Shown piece after piece: positions 51,573 through 62,706 of a stretch of DNA of 64,000 bases. Positions within the stretch are counted from its first letter, which is position 1. Every line of letters begins with the position of its first letter. This DNA is from Oryzobacter telluris (GTDB lineage Bacteria > Actinomycetota > Actinomycetes > Actinomycetales > Dermatophilaceae): assembly GCF_043099285.1 (NCBI RefSeq), contig NZ_CP170723.1, positions 1,736,001 through 1,800,000 of the forward strand. The letters run 5' to 3'. A program made the translations under genes and the position numbers. The notes below the pieces were generated by a model. The model was not told where the DNA came from, made no database searches, and saw only the letters and a program-made list of their open reading frames with translations.

Positions 51573-53128
51573 GCACGCTGACGCCGGCGGCCGTCAGGCG
51601 TCGCGGCCCCCGCCCCCCGGCCTTCCTCACGGCGCCGGCGGTGGTCGTCGCCCTCGTGGCGCTCGTCCCCATCGCCTACCTCGTCGTGCGGGCGGGGGAG
51701 GCGGGGCCGGCGCGGGTCGCCGCGATCGTCCTCCGGGAGCGCACGGCGGTCCTCGTGGGGCGCAGCGTCCTGCTCGTCGTGCTCGTCACGGGGCTGAGCC
51801 TGGTCATCGGGGTCGGGCTGGCCTTCCTCGCGACCCGCACCGACCTGCCGGGGCGACGGCTCCTGGCCGCCGTGGCCCCGCTGCCGCTGGCGGTCCCCAG
51901 CTACGTGGCGGCGTTCGCCTGGATCTCGGCGGTGCCGGAGGTCGCCGGGCTCGTGGGGTCGGTGCTCGTCCTCACCCTGTGCTGCTACCCCTACGTCTAC
52001 CTCCCCGTGCTGGCCGCGCTGCGCCGGGCCGACCCGGGCGTCGAGGAGGTGGCCCGCAGCCTCGGCCGCACCCCGTGGCAGGCGTTCCGCGCGGTCACCC
52101 TGCGCCAGGTCCGCCCGGCGGCGGCCGCCGGCGGGCTGCTCGTCGCGCTCTACACGCTCAGCGACTTCGGGTCGGTGTCGATCCTGCGCTACGACGTCTT
52201 CACCCGGGTCATCCACAGCGCCTACCGCTCGAGCTTCGACCGCACCACCGCCGCCGTGCTCGCGCTCCTCCTCGTCCTGCTCACCGTCGCGATCAGCGCG
52301 GGGGAGTGGCGGGTCCGGCGCCGTGACGCGGGCCGGGTCGGTGGCGGGGTGTCGCGGGTGCCCGAGCCGGTGCACCTCGGGGGTCTGCGGGCCCCGATGG
52401 CGGGGGCGGCCGGCGCGGTCGTCGCCCTGGCCCTGGTCTTCCCGGTGGTCTCGCTCCTCTACTGGTTCACCACCGGGCTCTCCGGCGGCATCGACGCCGG
52501 GCGGCTGCTCTCCAGCGTCGGCTCCACGGCCTGGCTCGCCCTGCTCGGCGCGCTCGCCTGCACGCTGGGCGCCGTGCCCGTCGGCATCCTCGCGGCGCGG
52601 TACCGGGGGCGGTTCACCACGGTGGTCGAGCAGGTGGCCTACGCCGGGCACGCGCTGCCCGGCATCGTCGTCGCGCTGGCGCTGGTCTTCCTCGGCGTCC
52701 GCGTCGTGCCGTGGGCCTACCAGGAGGCGCCGCTGCTCGTCCTCGCCTACGTCGTCCTCTTCCTCCCTGCCGCGGTCGGCGCGGTGCGGACCTCGGTGGC
52801 GCAGAGCCCGGTCCGCGGCGAGGAGGTGGCGCGCTCCCTCGGGTCGACGCCGGGGCAGGTGCTGCGGCGGGTCACCCTGCCGCTGGCCGCGCCCGGGATC
52901 GGGGCGGGTGCGGCGCTCGTCCTGCTCACCTGCATGAAGGAGCTCCCGGCCACCCTGCTGCTCCGCCCCACCGGCACCGACACCCTCGCCACGAGCCTGT
53001 GGACCGAGACCGGTGTGGGAGCGTACGGGGCGGCGGCCCCCTACGGCCTGGCGCTCGTCGTCCTCGCCGTGCTGCCCACCATCTGGCTCATGCGAGCCAC
53101 CGACCGCGACCGAGGAACGGCCCGATGA
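51569..53128 (+). CDS. ferric iron ABC transporter permease (FbpB type)
   Basis: A 519-residue permease made of two six-helix halves. Each has an EAA loop: EEVARSLGRTPWQAFRAVTL in the first half and EEVARSLGSTPGQVLRRVTL in the second. No ATG or GTG lies at the natural start. The frame opens with CTG at 51569, overlapping the upstream stop codon (CTGA), and reads LSTLT, like the MSTLT start of the next gene. The next in-frame GTG, 51641, would cut into the first membrane helix. I therefore place the start at the CTG. Confidence 0.9.
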   Translation: MSTLTPAAVRRRGPRPPAFLTAPAVVVALVALVPIAYLVVRAGEAGPARVAAIVLRERTAVLVGRSVLLVVLVTGLSLVIGVGLAFLATRTDLPGRRLLAAVAPLPLAVPSYVAAFAWISAVPEVAGLVGSVLVLTLCCYPYVYLPVLAALRRADPGVEEVARSLGRTPWQAFRAVTLRQVRPAAAAGGLLVALYTLSDFGSVSILRYDVFTRVIHSAYRSSFDRTTAAVLALLLVLLTVAISAGEWRVRRRDAGRVGGGVSRVPEPVHLGGLRAPMAGAAGAVVALALVFPVVSLLYWFTTGLSGGIDAGRLLSSVGSTAWLALLGALACTLGAVPVGILAARYRGRFTTVVEQVAYAGHALPGIVVALALVFLGVRVVPWAYQEAPLLVLAYVVLFLPAAVGAVRTSVAQSPVRGEEVARSLGSTPGQVLRRVTLPLAAPGIGAGAALVLLTCMKELPATLLLRPTGTDTLATSLWTETGVGAYGAAAPYGLALVVLAVLPTIWLMRATDRDRGTAR

Positions 53129-54171
53129 GCACGCTGACCGTCCGCGGCCTCGACGTCACCCTCGGCGACCTCGCCGTGCTCAGGGGTGTCGACCTCGAGG
53201 TGCCCAGCGGGAGCGTCGCCGCCGTCCTCGGCCCGTCCGGGTGCGGCAAGACGACCCTGCTGCGCGCCGTCGCGGGGTTCGTCCGTCCCGACCGCGGCGA
53301 GATCCGGATCGGGGACACCGTGGTCTCGGGGGAGGGCCGCCACCTCGCGCCCGAGCGCCGCGGCACCGCCCTCGTCCCCCAGGAGGGCGCGCTCTTCCCG
53401 CACCTGTCGGTCGGCGAGAACGTCGCCTTCGGGCTGCCACGCGCCGAGCGCCGCCGCTCGCCCCGGGTCGGCGAGGTGCTGGCCCTCGTCGGGCTCGCCG
53501 GGTTCGAGGAGCGCCACCCCGACGAGCTCTCCGGCGGTCAGCAGCAGCGCGTCGCCCTGGCCCGCGCGCTCGCCCCCGACCCCTCGCTCGTCCTGCTCGA
53601 CGAGCCCTTCTCCGCGCTCGACGCCACCCTGCGCGAGTCGGTGCGCAGCCAGGTCCGCGAGGCCCTCGACCGCTCGCGGGCCACGGCGCTCGTCGTCACC
53701 CACGACCAGGACGAGGCCCTGTCCATCGCCGACACCGTCGCCGTCCTCGACGGCGGCCGCATCCAGATGCACGACACCCCGCAGGCCGTCTACCGCGCCC
53801 CCGTGGCGCTCGGGGTGGCCCGGTTCGTCGGGCAGGTCGTCGAGCTGCCCGCCGCCGTGAGCGACGGCGTGGCCGCCACCGCGCTCGGTGCGCTGTCCGT
53901 GGCCGGAGCACCGGCCGGACGGGGCGTGGTGATGCTGCGGCCCGAGCAGCTGCGACTCCTGCCGGCCGACGGCGCCGATGGCGCCCCCGGCGAGGTCGTC
54001 GGCGGCGAGTACTTCGGCCACGACGCGCTCGTGCGCGTGCGGGTCCCGGCCGACGGTGGCGCGGTCGAGGTGCAGGTCCGCACCCTCGGCGAGGTCCCCG
54101 TGCGCGGGGCCGTGCGGGTCGGGGTCACGGGGGCCGCCCGATTCTTCCCCGTCCCGCCGCAGCAGCCCTGA
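53125..54171 (+). CDS. ferric iron ABC transporter ATP-binding protein (FbpC type)
   Basis: A 348-residue ATPase. Walker A GPSGCGKT is at 36-43, the Q-loop is LVPQEGALFPHLSV, the signature LSGGQQQRVALARAL, Walker B LVLLDEPFSALD and the switch THDQDEAL. The C-terminal third is a regulatory TOBE-type domain (GVVMLRPEQLRLLP). ATGA overlap with the permease gene. Last gene of the iron operon. Confidence 0.94.
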   Translation: MSTLTVRGLDVTLGDLAVLRGVDLEVPSGSVAAVLGPSGCGKTTLLRAVAGFVRPDRGEIRIGDTVVSGEGRHLAPERRGTALVPQEGALFPHLSVGENVAFGLPRAERRRSPRVGEVLALVGLAGFEERHPDELSGGQQQRVALARALAPDPSLVLLDEPFSALDATLRESVRSQVREALDRSRATALVVTHDQDEALSIADTVAVLDGGRIQMHDTPQAVYRAPVALGVARFVGQVVELPAAVSDGVAATALGALSVAGAPAGRGVVMLRPEQLRLLPADGADGAPGEVVGGEYFGHDALVRVRVPADGGAVEVQVRTLGEVPVRGAVRVGVTGAARFFPVPPQQP

Positions 54172-54261
54172 CCGACCTCGGGGGTGCCGGGCCACCGGCC
54201 GATCCGTGGGAGACTGGTGGGCCAGTGCCCTGACCGCCCGACGCAAGGAAACCACCCGCTC

Positions 54262-56114
<1,853 letters not shown>

Positions 56115-56118
<4 letters not shown>

Positions 56119-57338
56119 GCACGGGGGTCGTCCCGGCCCGGTCCGACCGCCTGTTCCTCCCCGCCTCGGCGCTGCTGTGGGGCGTCCAGTTCGCCTTCCT
56201 CAACCCGGCGATCGGGATCATCCTCGTCACGCTCTACGACGCGACGCCCGGTCAGGTCGGGGTGGCCCTCGCTGCCTACAACGTCAGCGGGTTCGTCTCC
56301 ACGCTCGTCGTCCCGACGCGCGCCGACCGCTCGGGCGACTACCTGCGCCCGATGCTGTGGTGCGGCGTCTTCACGGTGCTCCTCGTCACCGCGCTCGCCC
56401 TGGCCACGACCCTGCCGATGGCGGTCGTCGCACTGGTGGCGCTGGGCGGCCCGGCGGGGGTCGGGATCGGGCTGCTGTTCGCGCACCAGCGCTCCACGGG
56501 GGCCACGGTGCGCGACGTCATGCGGGTGCGGGCGGTGTTCTCGTTCGCCTGGGTGGCCGGGCCACCGCTGGCGGCGTTCCTCATGGGGCTGCTCGGCAAC
56601 CGCTCGATCCTCTGGGCCATCGCGGCCGTGGCGCTGGTGTCGTTCGGGGTGACGACCGCGATGATCCGCGAGCGCTCCCGGGCCGCGCTCGAGGCCGAGT
56701 CGGCCGTGGCCGTCCCGGCGGTGGGCGACCGCATGCTCGACGCGGTGCGGCGCCCCGAGGTGGGGCTGCTCCTGCTGGCGTTCGTCCTGCTGGGCGCGGC
56801 GGGCAACGCGGCGGTGTCGACGCTGCCGCTCCTCGTCACCGAGCGGTTGGGCCTCTCGCTCGTCTGGGGTGGTGTGGCCCTGGGGACGGCGGCGGCGCTG
56901 GAGATCCCGGTGCTCGTGGCCCTGGGACGGATGTCCGGCCGCTTCGGTCCGCGCCGGATCATCGCGGCCGGGTGCGTGGCCGGTGTCGCCTACTACCTGG
57001 CGATGACGGTGGTCGGCGGTCCCGTGGCCCTCGTCGCGGTGCAGGTGCTCAACGCCCTGTTCGTGGCGGTGACGTCAGGGGTGGGGCTCACGCTGGTGCA
57101 GGAGGTCGTGGGGCGGCCCGGTCTGGCGTCGGGGTTGTTCATGAACACCACGCGGGTGGGCGCCGTGCTCGCCGGACCGGTCGTCGCCGTGGCGGGGGTG
57201 CCCGCGCTCGGCTACCCCGGGGTGTTCGGCGCGTGCGCCCTCCTCGTGGCGGTGGGCCTGGGCGTCCTCGTCCTCGAGTACCTGCTCCGGCGCCCTCAGC
57301 CGGATCGCCCGGCGAGGTCGCGCAGCCGCTCCACGTAG
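56115..57338 (+). CDS. MFS transporter, sugar-efflux-like
   Basis: A 407-residue major-facilitator carrier with about twelve membrane helices and the characteristic cytoplasmic loop motif (LVVPTRADRSGDYLRPM). FNPAIGIILVTLYDATPGQVG and the SGVGLTLVQEVVGRPGLASG segment resemble sugar-efflux (Set-type) members. Substrate unknown. The GTG overlaps the lepA stop (GTGA). The C-terminus overlaps the convergent DinB gene by 43 bases. Confidence 0.88.
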
Positions 57339-57865
57339 TCGGCCCACCACTGGTCGTCGACGTCGGGCAGGTTGCTGACGCCGTCACGCAGGCCGCGGCT
57401 GCCGTCGACCTGCTCGCGCAGGATGTCGATGTGGCCCAGGTGCCGGGCCGTCTCGACGGCCATGTGCACGAGCAGGGCGTGCACCGTGGTGTCGGGCTCG
57501 CGCCACCACGGCACGGTGGCGGGGGCGTCGCGGTCGAGGGGCGCCACGGTCTCGTCGGCGAACGCGATGACCCGGCGGTAGAGGTCGATGACCTGCTCGG
57601 GCGACTCGTCGGCGGTGGCCCACATGTCGTCGTTGGGCTCGGCGTCGTCGGCCCAGAAGGCCATCCGCTCGGGCCAGGGGCGGCCGATGCACGCGCCGAA
57701 GTACTCGGCCTCGCAGCCGGCGAGGTGCTTGACCAGGCCGAGGAGGTTGGTGCCGGTGGCGGTGAGCGGCATCCGCAGATCGCGCTCGGCGACGCCCTCG
57801 ACCTTCCAGAGCACCGACTCGCGCTGGGTCCGCAGGTACCGCCAGGCCGTCTCGTTCGCATCCAT
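57296..57865 (-). CDS. DinB/DUF664 family protein
   Basis: A 189-residue four-helix-bundle protein of the DinB superfamily. The probable metal ligands are in VKHLAGCEAEYFG and VHMAVETARHLGHIDILREQ, which hold the three conserved histidines. DinB-like proteins include thiol-dependent transferases. I use the ATG at 57865; a GTG at 57895 would add 10 residues (MSGSDGRLPG) but lacks support. A motif like the PafBC promoter lies just upstream. Confidence 0.88.
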   Translation of the reverse strand: MDANETAWRYLRTQRESVLWKVEGVAERDLRMPLTATGTNLLGLVKHLAGCEAEYFGACIGRPWPERMAFWADDAEPNDDMWATADESPEQVIDLYRRVIAFADETVAPLDRDAPATVPWWREPDTTVHALLVHMAVETARHLGHIDILREQVDGSRGLRDGVSNLPDVDDQWWADYVERLRDLAGRSG

Positions 57866-57918
57866 GCCGGGCAGCCTGCCATCCGACCCCGACACGGGTC
57901 GCCCGAGTTACCGCCCGC

Positions 57919-58503
57919 TCAGGCGGGAAGGCTCGACTCCTCGACCGTCCCACCCTCGACCGGGCCGTCGCTCCACGCGTCCGGCCGCGCCGCGAGGGCG
58001 AGGAGGTCGTGCAGGTCGCGGGGCCAGACGTCCTCGTCGGTGGCGCCCAGTGCCTCGAGCTCCCACCAGCGGATGTCGGCGACGGTCAGCTGCTCCTCCG
58101 CCGTGTGGCCGGCGGTGTCGACCTCGAACGCGGGCACGCGCACCGCGAAGAACACCTCGGTCTGGTCGACGACCTTGTCGCTGAAACCGTGGACCGCGGT
58201 GCGAACGAGGAACGGACCGATGAGGTCGCCCTCGGTGACGACCAGCCCGGTCTCCTCGCCCAGCTCACGGACAGCGGCCGCGGGATCGCTCTCACCCGGG
58301 TCCACGCCGCCGCCCGGGGTCGCCCACCAGTGCGCGACGGGGTCGAGCCCGAGGTCGGTGTCCTGCAGCAGCAGGATGCGGTCGTCCTCGTCGAGGAGGA
58401 GGACGCGCACCGCCCTGCGCTCGAACCTGGGGCGGTCGGCGGGGGCCGGCACGACGAACCCGGGCTGGCCGGGGAGCGGGGCGGGGTCCGAGGCGGAGGT
58501 CAC
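57919..58503 (-). CDS. NUDIX hydrolase
   Basis: A 194-residue pyrophosphohydrolase. The Nudix box is complete at residues 65-87 (GGVDPGESDPAAAVRELGEE then TGL). The beta-sheet around it and AVRVLLLDEDDRILLLQD fit the fold. The substrate is unknown. The GTG start follows TAGGGT by 6 bases. It is divergent from the DUF4442 gene, with 48 bases between. Confidence 0.92.
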   Translation of the reverse strand: MTSASDPAPLPGQPGFVVPAPADRPRFERRAVRVLLLDEDDRILLLQDTDLGLDPVAHWWATPGGGVDPGESDPAAAVRELGEETGLVVTEGDLIGPFLVRTAVHGFSDKVVDQTEVFFAVRVPAFEVDTAGHTAEEQLTVADIRWWELEALGATDEDVWPRDLHDLLALAARPDAWSDGPVEGGTVEESSLPA

Positions 58504-58509
58504 CCCGCG

Positions 58510-58515
58510 ACCCTA
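58510..58515 (-). promoter_or_regulatory. -10 element of the NUDIX gene, leaderless
   Basis: On the minus strand TAGGGT ends 6 bases before the GTG at 58503. Confidence 0.55.
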
Positions 58516-58538
58516 GCCACCGAGGACCTACCCGCGGG

Positions 58539-58544
58539 TAACAT
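58539..58544 (+). promoter_or_regulatory. -10 element of the DUF4442 gene, leaderless
   Basis: TAACAT ends 7 bases before the ATG at 58552. Confidence 0.6.
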
Positions 58545-58551
58545 CACCGCC

Positions 58552-59016
58552 ATGACCCAGACCTACGCGCTCTACCGCCGGCTCGCCGACCGCCCGCTGG
58601 GTCGCCTCGCCTTCTCCACCCTGTTCTCCCTCAAGGCGCCGTACTTCCGGACGGTGCGCCCGCAGGTGCGCGAGGTCCGCCCGAACCACGCCGAGCTCAC
58701 GGTCGCCAAGCGCTGGGGCGTGCAGAACCACATCGGCACCGTGCACGCCATCGCCGTGTGCAACGGCCTCGAGGCCGCGATGGGGCTGCTCGCCGAGGCC
58801 ACCACCCCGCCCGGCCGGCGCTGGATCCCCAAGGGGATGACCGTCGCCTACCTCGCGAAGTCGACGACCGACCTGCTCTGCGTCGCCGAGACCGACGAGG
58901 CCGACTGGGCCGAGGTCGGCGACGTGCCCGTGCGCGTGCGGGCGGTGCGCACTGACGGCACCGTCGTCGTCGAGGGCACCATCACCATCTACGTCAGCGA
59001 GAAGCCCTCCCGCTGA
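58552..59016 (+). CDS. DUF4442/hotdog-fold thioesterase-like protein
   Basis: A 154-residue hotdog-fold protein: KAPYFRTVRPQVREVRPNHA, QNHIGTVHAIAVCNGLEAAM and WIPKGMTVAYLAKSTTDL match DUF4442. The HIGTVHAIAVCNG segment corresponds to the substrate-pocket helix of hotdog thioesterases. No proven substrate in this family. The start follows a leaderless promoter. Confidence 0.85.
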   Translation: MTQTYALYRRLADRPLGRLAFSTLFSLKAPYFRTVRPQVREVRPNHAELTVAKRWGVQNHIGTVHAIAVCNGLEAAMGLLAEATTPPGRRWIPKGMTVAYLAKSTTDLLCVAETDEADWAEVGDVPVRVRAVRTDGTVVVEGTITIYVSEKPSR

Positions 59017-59044
59017 GGGTGGTTCGTGCGAGAGGGTGGCGGCG

Positions 59045-60649
59045 ATGACGACCACCCTCTTCCTCGGCCGGGCCTGGTGCCCCGCACAGGGGCACCTCGA
59101 CGCCGTGGCGGTCCGCAACGGGCGGGTCCTCGCCGTGGGCGCCGCGGCCCGCGAGCTGCGGGGTGACGGCGTCACCGAGGTCGAGGTCGACGGCCTCCTC
59201 CTCCCGGCGTTCGGCGACGGGCACGCGCACCCGGTGTTCGCCGCCCTGGAGGACGAGGGGCCGCGCATCCGCGAGCAGGGCTCGGTGGCCGGCATCGTCG
59301 CCGAGGTGGCGCGCTGGGCGGCGGCGCACCCCGACGAGCCCTGGGTGGTGGGGGCGTCGTACGACTCGACGCTCGCTCCCGACGGACTCTTCGACGCGCG
59401 GTGGCTCGACGCCGCCGTGCCCGACCGCCCCGTCGTCCTGCGCGCCGGCGACTACCACGCGGCCTGGGTCAACAGCGTCGCCCTCGAGCGGGCGGGCATC
59501 GACGCGGCCACGCCCCAGCCCGAGCTCGGCGAGATCCCGCGCCGCCCCGACGGGTCGCCGCTGGGGACGCTGCTGGAGTGGGGCGCCGTCGACCTCGTCC
59601 TCGACCGGTGCGGCCCACACCCGCTGGAGGTGCGGGTCGGCGCGCTGGAGCGGGCCACCCGCCACCTCGCGGCGCTCGGCATCACCTGGGTGCAGGACGC
59701 GTGGGCCGAGGCTGACGACGTCGAGACCTACCTGGCCGCGTCGCGCGAGGGCCGGCTGCACTGTGCGGTGAACCTCGCGCTGTACGCCGACCCGCGGCGC
59801 GGCCCCGACCAGGTCGAGGTGCTCGTGGCCCTGCGCGAGCGGGTGCGCGTGCACGGCGACCCGCTCCTCACCGCCGAGACGGTCAAGCTCTTCGCCGACG
59901 GCGTCGTCGAGAACGCGACGGCCGCTCTCCTGCAGCCGTACTCGATGCCGGGGTGCGCCCACGCGGGCATGCTCGTCTGGGAGCCGGAGGCGCTCGCACA
60001 GGTCGTCACGGCCGTCGATGCCGCCGGGTTCCAGACACACGTGCACGCGATCGGCGACCGGGCCGCGCGGGTGGCGCTCGACGCCCTCGAGGCCGCCGAC
60101 CGGGCCAACGGGCCGCGCGACCGGCGGCCCGTCCTCGCCCACGTCCAGCTCGTCGACCCCGCCGACCGGGCGCGGATGGCGGCCCTCGGGGTGGTCGCGA
60201 ACGCCGAGCCGCTGTGGGCCCAGCTCGACCCGGTGATGGAGGAGCTCACGGTGCCGCGGCTCGGCGACGACCGCTCGGCCGCGCAGTACCCGCTCGCCTC
60301 GCTGGCTGCCCTCGGGGTGCGGCTCTCGTTCGGCTCGGACTGGCCGGTGTCCTCGCCCGACCCGCTCGAGGGCCTCGCGGTGGCGTGCTCCCGGCAGACG
60401 CCTGACGGGGTGCCGGAGGGCGGTTGGACCCCGGACGAGCGCCTCTCCCTCGAGGCGGCGCTCACCGCGTACACCGCGGGCACGGCGCACCAGGCGTTCC
60501 GCCCGGCCGGCACGCTGCGCCCCGGTGACGACGCCGACCTCGTGCTCCTCGACGCCGACCCGTTCTCGGTGGCATCCCCGCTCGACCTCGCGCGGTTGCG
60601 GGTCGTCGGGACCTGGCTGCGGGGCCGGAGGGTCGACCTCAGCGGGTGA
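59045..60649 (+). CDS. amidohydrolase family protein (YtcJ-like)
   Basis: A 534-residue metal hydrolase. The first metal pair is GDGHAHPVF with H60 and H62; FQTHVHAIGDRA, LAHVQLVDP and FGSDWPVSSPDPL supply the remaining ligands and the catalytic Asp. A C-terminal beta-sandwich returns (LVLLDADPFSV). YtcJ-type members act on amides of unknown nature. ATG at 59045 is used because GAGAGGG lies upstream; GTG at 59036 is possible. Overlaps the convergent phosphatase gene by 11 bases. Confidence 0.9.
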   Translation: MTTTLFLGRAWCPAQGHLDAVAVRNGRVLAVGAAARELRGDGVTEVEVDGLLLPAFGDGHAHPVFAALEDEGPRIREQGSVAGIVAEVARWAAAHPDEPWVVGASYDSTLAPDGLFDARWLDAAVPDRPVVLRAGDYHAAWVNSVALERAGIDAATPQPELGEIPRRPDGSPLGTLLEWGAVDLVLDRCGPHPLEVRVGALERATRHLAALGITWVQDAWAEADDVETYLAASREGRLHCAVNLALYADPRRGPDQVEVLVALRERVRVHGDPLLTAETVKLFADGVVENATAALLQPYSMPGCAHAGMLVWEPEALAQVVTAVDAAGFQTHVHAIGDRAARVALDALEAADRANGPRDRRPVLAHVQLVDPADRARMAALGVVANAEPLWAQLDPVMEELTVPRLGDDRSAAQYPLASLAALGVRLSFGSDWPVSSPDPLEGLAVACSRQTPDGVPEGGWTPDERLSLEAALTAYTAGTAHQAFRPAGTLRPGDDADLVLLDADPFSVASPLDLARLRVVGTWLRGRRVDLSG

Positions 60650-61418
60650 GGCGGGTGCGCAGGCGCTCGACGTCGGCCGGCGACCAGCCGTGGGCGAGCA
60701 GCCAGCCGGCCGCGCCGCCCCAGCCCTCGTGGACCGCGGCGAGGATCGCCTCGATCGACTCGGCGCGGGGGAGCTGGTCCTCGAGCTTCTGCTTGGCGAG
60801 CGCCTCGCCGTAGGACTCGCGCGGCATGAGGCGGCCGATGATCCGCTCCAGCCGCTCGGCGGTGAGGACGTAGTCGGCCACGATCTCGTCGTGGGGGACG
60901 CCGGCGACGTCGAGCGCCATCGCGACGACGGTGCCCGTGCGGTCCTTGCCGGCGGCACAGTGGACGACGACCGCGCCCTCGGCGCCCGCGACGACCTCGA
61001 GCGCCGCGGCGACGGACTCGGGGCGTTTGGCGAGGTAGCGCAGGTAGTGGCTGGCCCAGAACGACGCGTCGCGGACCGGGTCGTCGTCGCGCCAGGGCAG
61101 GGCACGCCGCCCCACGTCGCCGACCGACTCGCTCGCCCGCTGCTCCTCGATGAGGGAGTGGTGGTGGTGCGTCAGGGCCTCCACGCGGCGCAGCGGCCCG
61201 GGCCCCTCGAGGTGCAGCTCGGTGTCGGTGCGCAGGTCGACGATGTCGGTGACGCCCAGCTCGTCGACGAGCCGGGTGACGTCGGCGTCGGAGAGGTCCT
61301 GGAGGTTGTCGGAGCGGATGAGCCGCCCGGTCGCCACGGTCCCGCCGTCGCGCGTGGGCAGGCCGCCGAGGTCGCGCATGTTGACGAGTCCGTCGAGCTC
61401 GATCCACCGGTCCGTCAC
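60639..61418 (-). CDS. tyrosine-protein phosphatase-like protein
   Basis: A 259-residue member of the PF13350-type phosphatases. The P-loop is VVHCAAGKDRTG with nucleophile C154 and R160; NMRDLGGLPTRDG near residue 13 is the family's N-terminal signature. Members include lipid and phosphotyrosine phosphatases, so the substrate is open. The GTG at 61418 follows TACGAT by 6 bases, which rules out the longer frame to 61541. Confidence 0.92.
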   Translation of the reverse strand: MTDRWIELDGLVNMRDLGGLPTRDGGTVATGRLIRSDNLQDLSDADVTRLVDELGVTDIVDLRTDTELHLEGPGPLRRVEALTHHHHSLIEEQRASESVGDVGRRALPWRDDDPVRDASFWASHYLRYLAKRPESVAAALEVVAGAEGAVVVHCAAGKDRTGTVVAMALDVAGVPHDEIVADYVLTAERLERIIGRLMPRESYGEALAKQKLEDQLPRAESIEAILAAVHEGWGGAAGWLLAHGWSPADVERLRTRLTR

Positions 61419-61424
61419 CCCGCC

Positions 61425-61430
61425 ATCGTA
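61425..61430 (-). promoter_or_regulatory. -10 element of the tyrosine phosphatase gene, leaderless
   Basis: On the minus strand TACGAT ends 6 bases before the GTG at 61418. Confidence 0.6.
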
Positions 61431-61473
61431 GGTCGGCCCCGCCGGCCCCCGGCGGGCAGGGGAGGATGGTGCC

Positions 61474-62694
61474 GTGCCCCGACTGCCCGACGGCGACCCC
61501 GCGCCCGCGTCCGGTGAGCTGCCGCCCGAGGCGCTCGCCACGCTCCCCGGCGCCCGCCTGGGCCTCTACCTGCACGTGCCGTTCTGCTCGGTGCGCTGTG
61601 GCTACTGCGACTTCAACACCTACACGCTCGGCGAGCTCGGCCCCGGTGCCTCCACCGACGACTTCGCGACCACCGCCCTGGCCGAGCTCGACCTCGCCGC
61701 GCGCGTCCTGGGCGACGGGGCCGGACCCGTGCACACGGTCTTCGTCGGCGGCGGCACCCCGACCCTGCTCCCGCCGGACGACCTCGTCCGCCTCGTCAAC
61801 GGGGTCCGCGAGCGGTTCGGCCTCGCCGACGGCGCCGAGGTCACCACCGAGGCCAACCCCGACTCGGTGACCCCGGAGGACCTGAGGACGCTCGCCGACG
61901 GTGGCTTCACCCGGGTCAGCATCGGGATGCAGTCGGTCGTCCCGCACGTGCTGCGCACCCTCGACCGCACCCACGACCCGGCCCGCGTGGCGCTGGCCGT
62001 CGAGGGCGCCCGTGCCGCCGGTCTGGCGACGAGCGTCGACCTCATCTACGGCACGCCGGGGGAGTCGCTGGAGGACTGGCGGGCCAGCCTCGAGGCCGCC
62101 ATCGCCCTCGGGCCCGACCACGTCTCGGCCTACGCCCTCGTCATCGAGGAGGGCACCCGGATGGCCGTGCAGGTGCGCCGCGGCGAGCTCCCGCTGCCCG
62201 ACGGCGACGACGAGGCCGACAAGTACGAGCTCGCCGACGAGCTCCTCTCCGCGGCCGGATTCGGCTGGTACGAGGTGAGCAACTGGGCCCGCGACGACGC
62301 CGCCCGCTGCCGCCACAACGAGGGCTACTGGCGCGGCGACCCCTGGTGGGGGATCGGCCCGGGCGCGCACAGCCACGTCGGAGGGGTCCGCTGGTGGAAC
62401 GTCAAGCACCCGCGCACCTACGCCGCCGCCCTCGCCGAGGGCCGCTCACCCGCGGCCGGCCGCGAGACCCTCACCGCCGAGCAGCGGCACGACGAGCGCG
62501 TCCTGCTGGGCGTGCGGCTGCGCGAGGGGCTGCCCGTCGACGTCCTGCACGCCGACGGCCGCACCGCCGTCGCCGGCCTCGTCGCTGACGGGCTGGTCGA
62601 CGGCCGTGCGGCCGTGGGGGAACGGCGGGTCGTCCTCACCCGGCGGGGTCGGCTGCTCGCCGATGCCGTGGTGCGGCGCCTGCTCGGGGTGTAG
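61474..62694 (+). CDS. hemW: HemW, heme chaperone / radical SAM coproporphyrinogen III oxidase-like
   Basis: A 406-residue radical SAM protein with HVPFCSVRCGYCDF, in which C38, C42 and C45 bind the iron-sulfur cluster, then GGGTPTLL and GMQSVVPHVL. HemW proteins look like HemN but mostly bind and hand over heme. GGGGAGGA precedes the GTG. It lies in the usual actinobacterial neighbourhood of lepA and the DUF3097 gene. Confidence 0.93.
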   Translation: MPRLPDGDPAPASGELPPEALATLPGARLGLYLHVPFCSVRCGYCDFNTYTLGELGPGASTDDFATTALAELDLAARVLGDGAGPVHTVFVGGGTPTLLPPDDLVRLVNGVRERFGLADGAEVTTEANPDSVTPEDLRTLADGGFTRVSIGMQSVVPHVLRTLDRTHDPARVALAVEGARAAGLATSVDLIYGTPGESLEDWRASLEAAIALGPDHVSAYALVIEEGTRMAVQVRRGELPLPDGDDEADKYELADELLSAAGFGWYEVSNWARDDAARCRHNEGYWRGDPWWGIGPGAHSHVGGVRWWNVKHPRTYAAALAEGRSPAAGRETLTAEQRHDERVLLGVRLREGLPVDVLHADGRTAVAGLVADGLVDGRAAVGERRVVLTRRGRLLADAVVRRLLGV

Positions 62695-62706
62695 CGGGTC
62701 CAGCGC

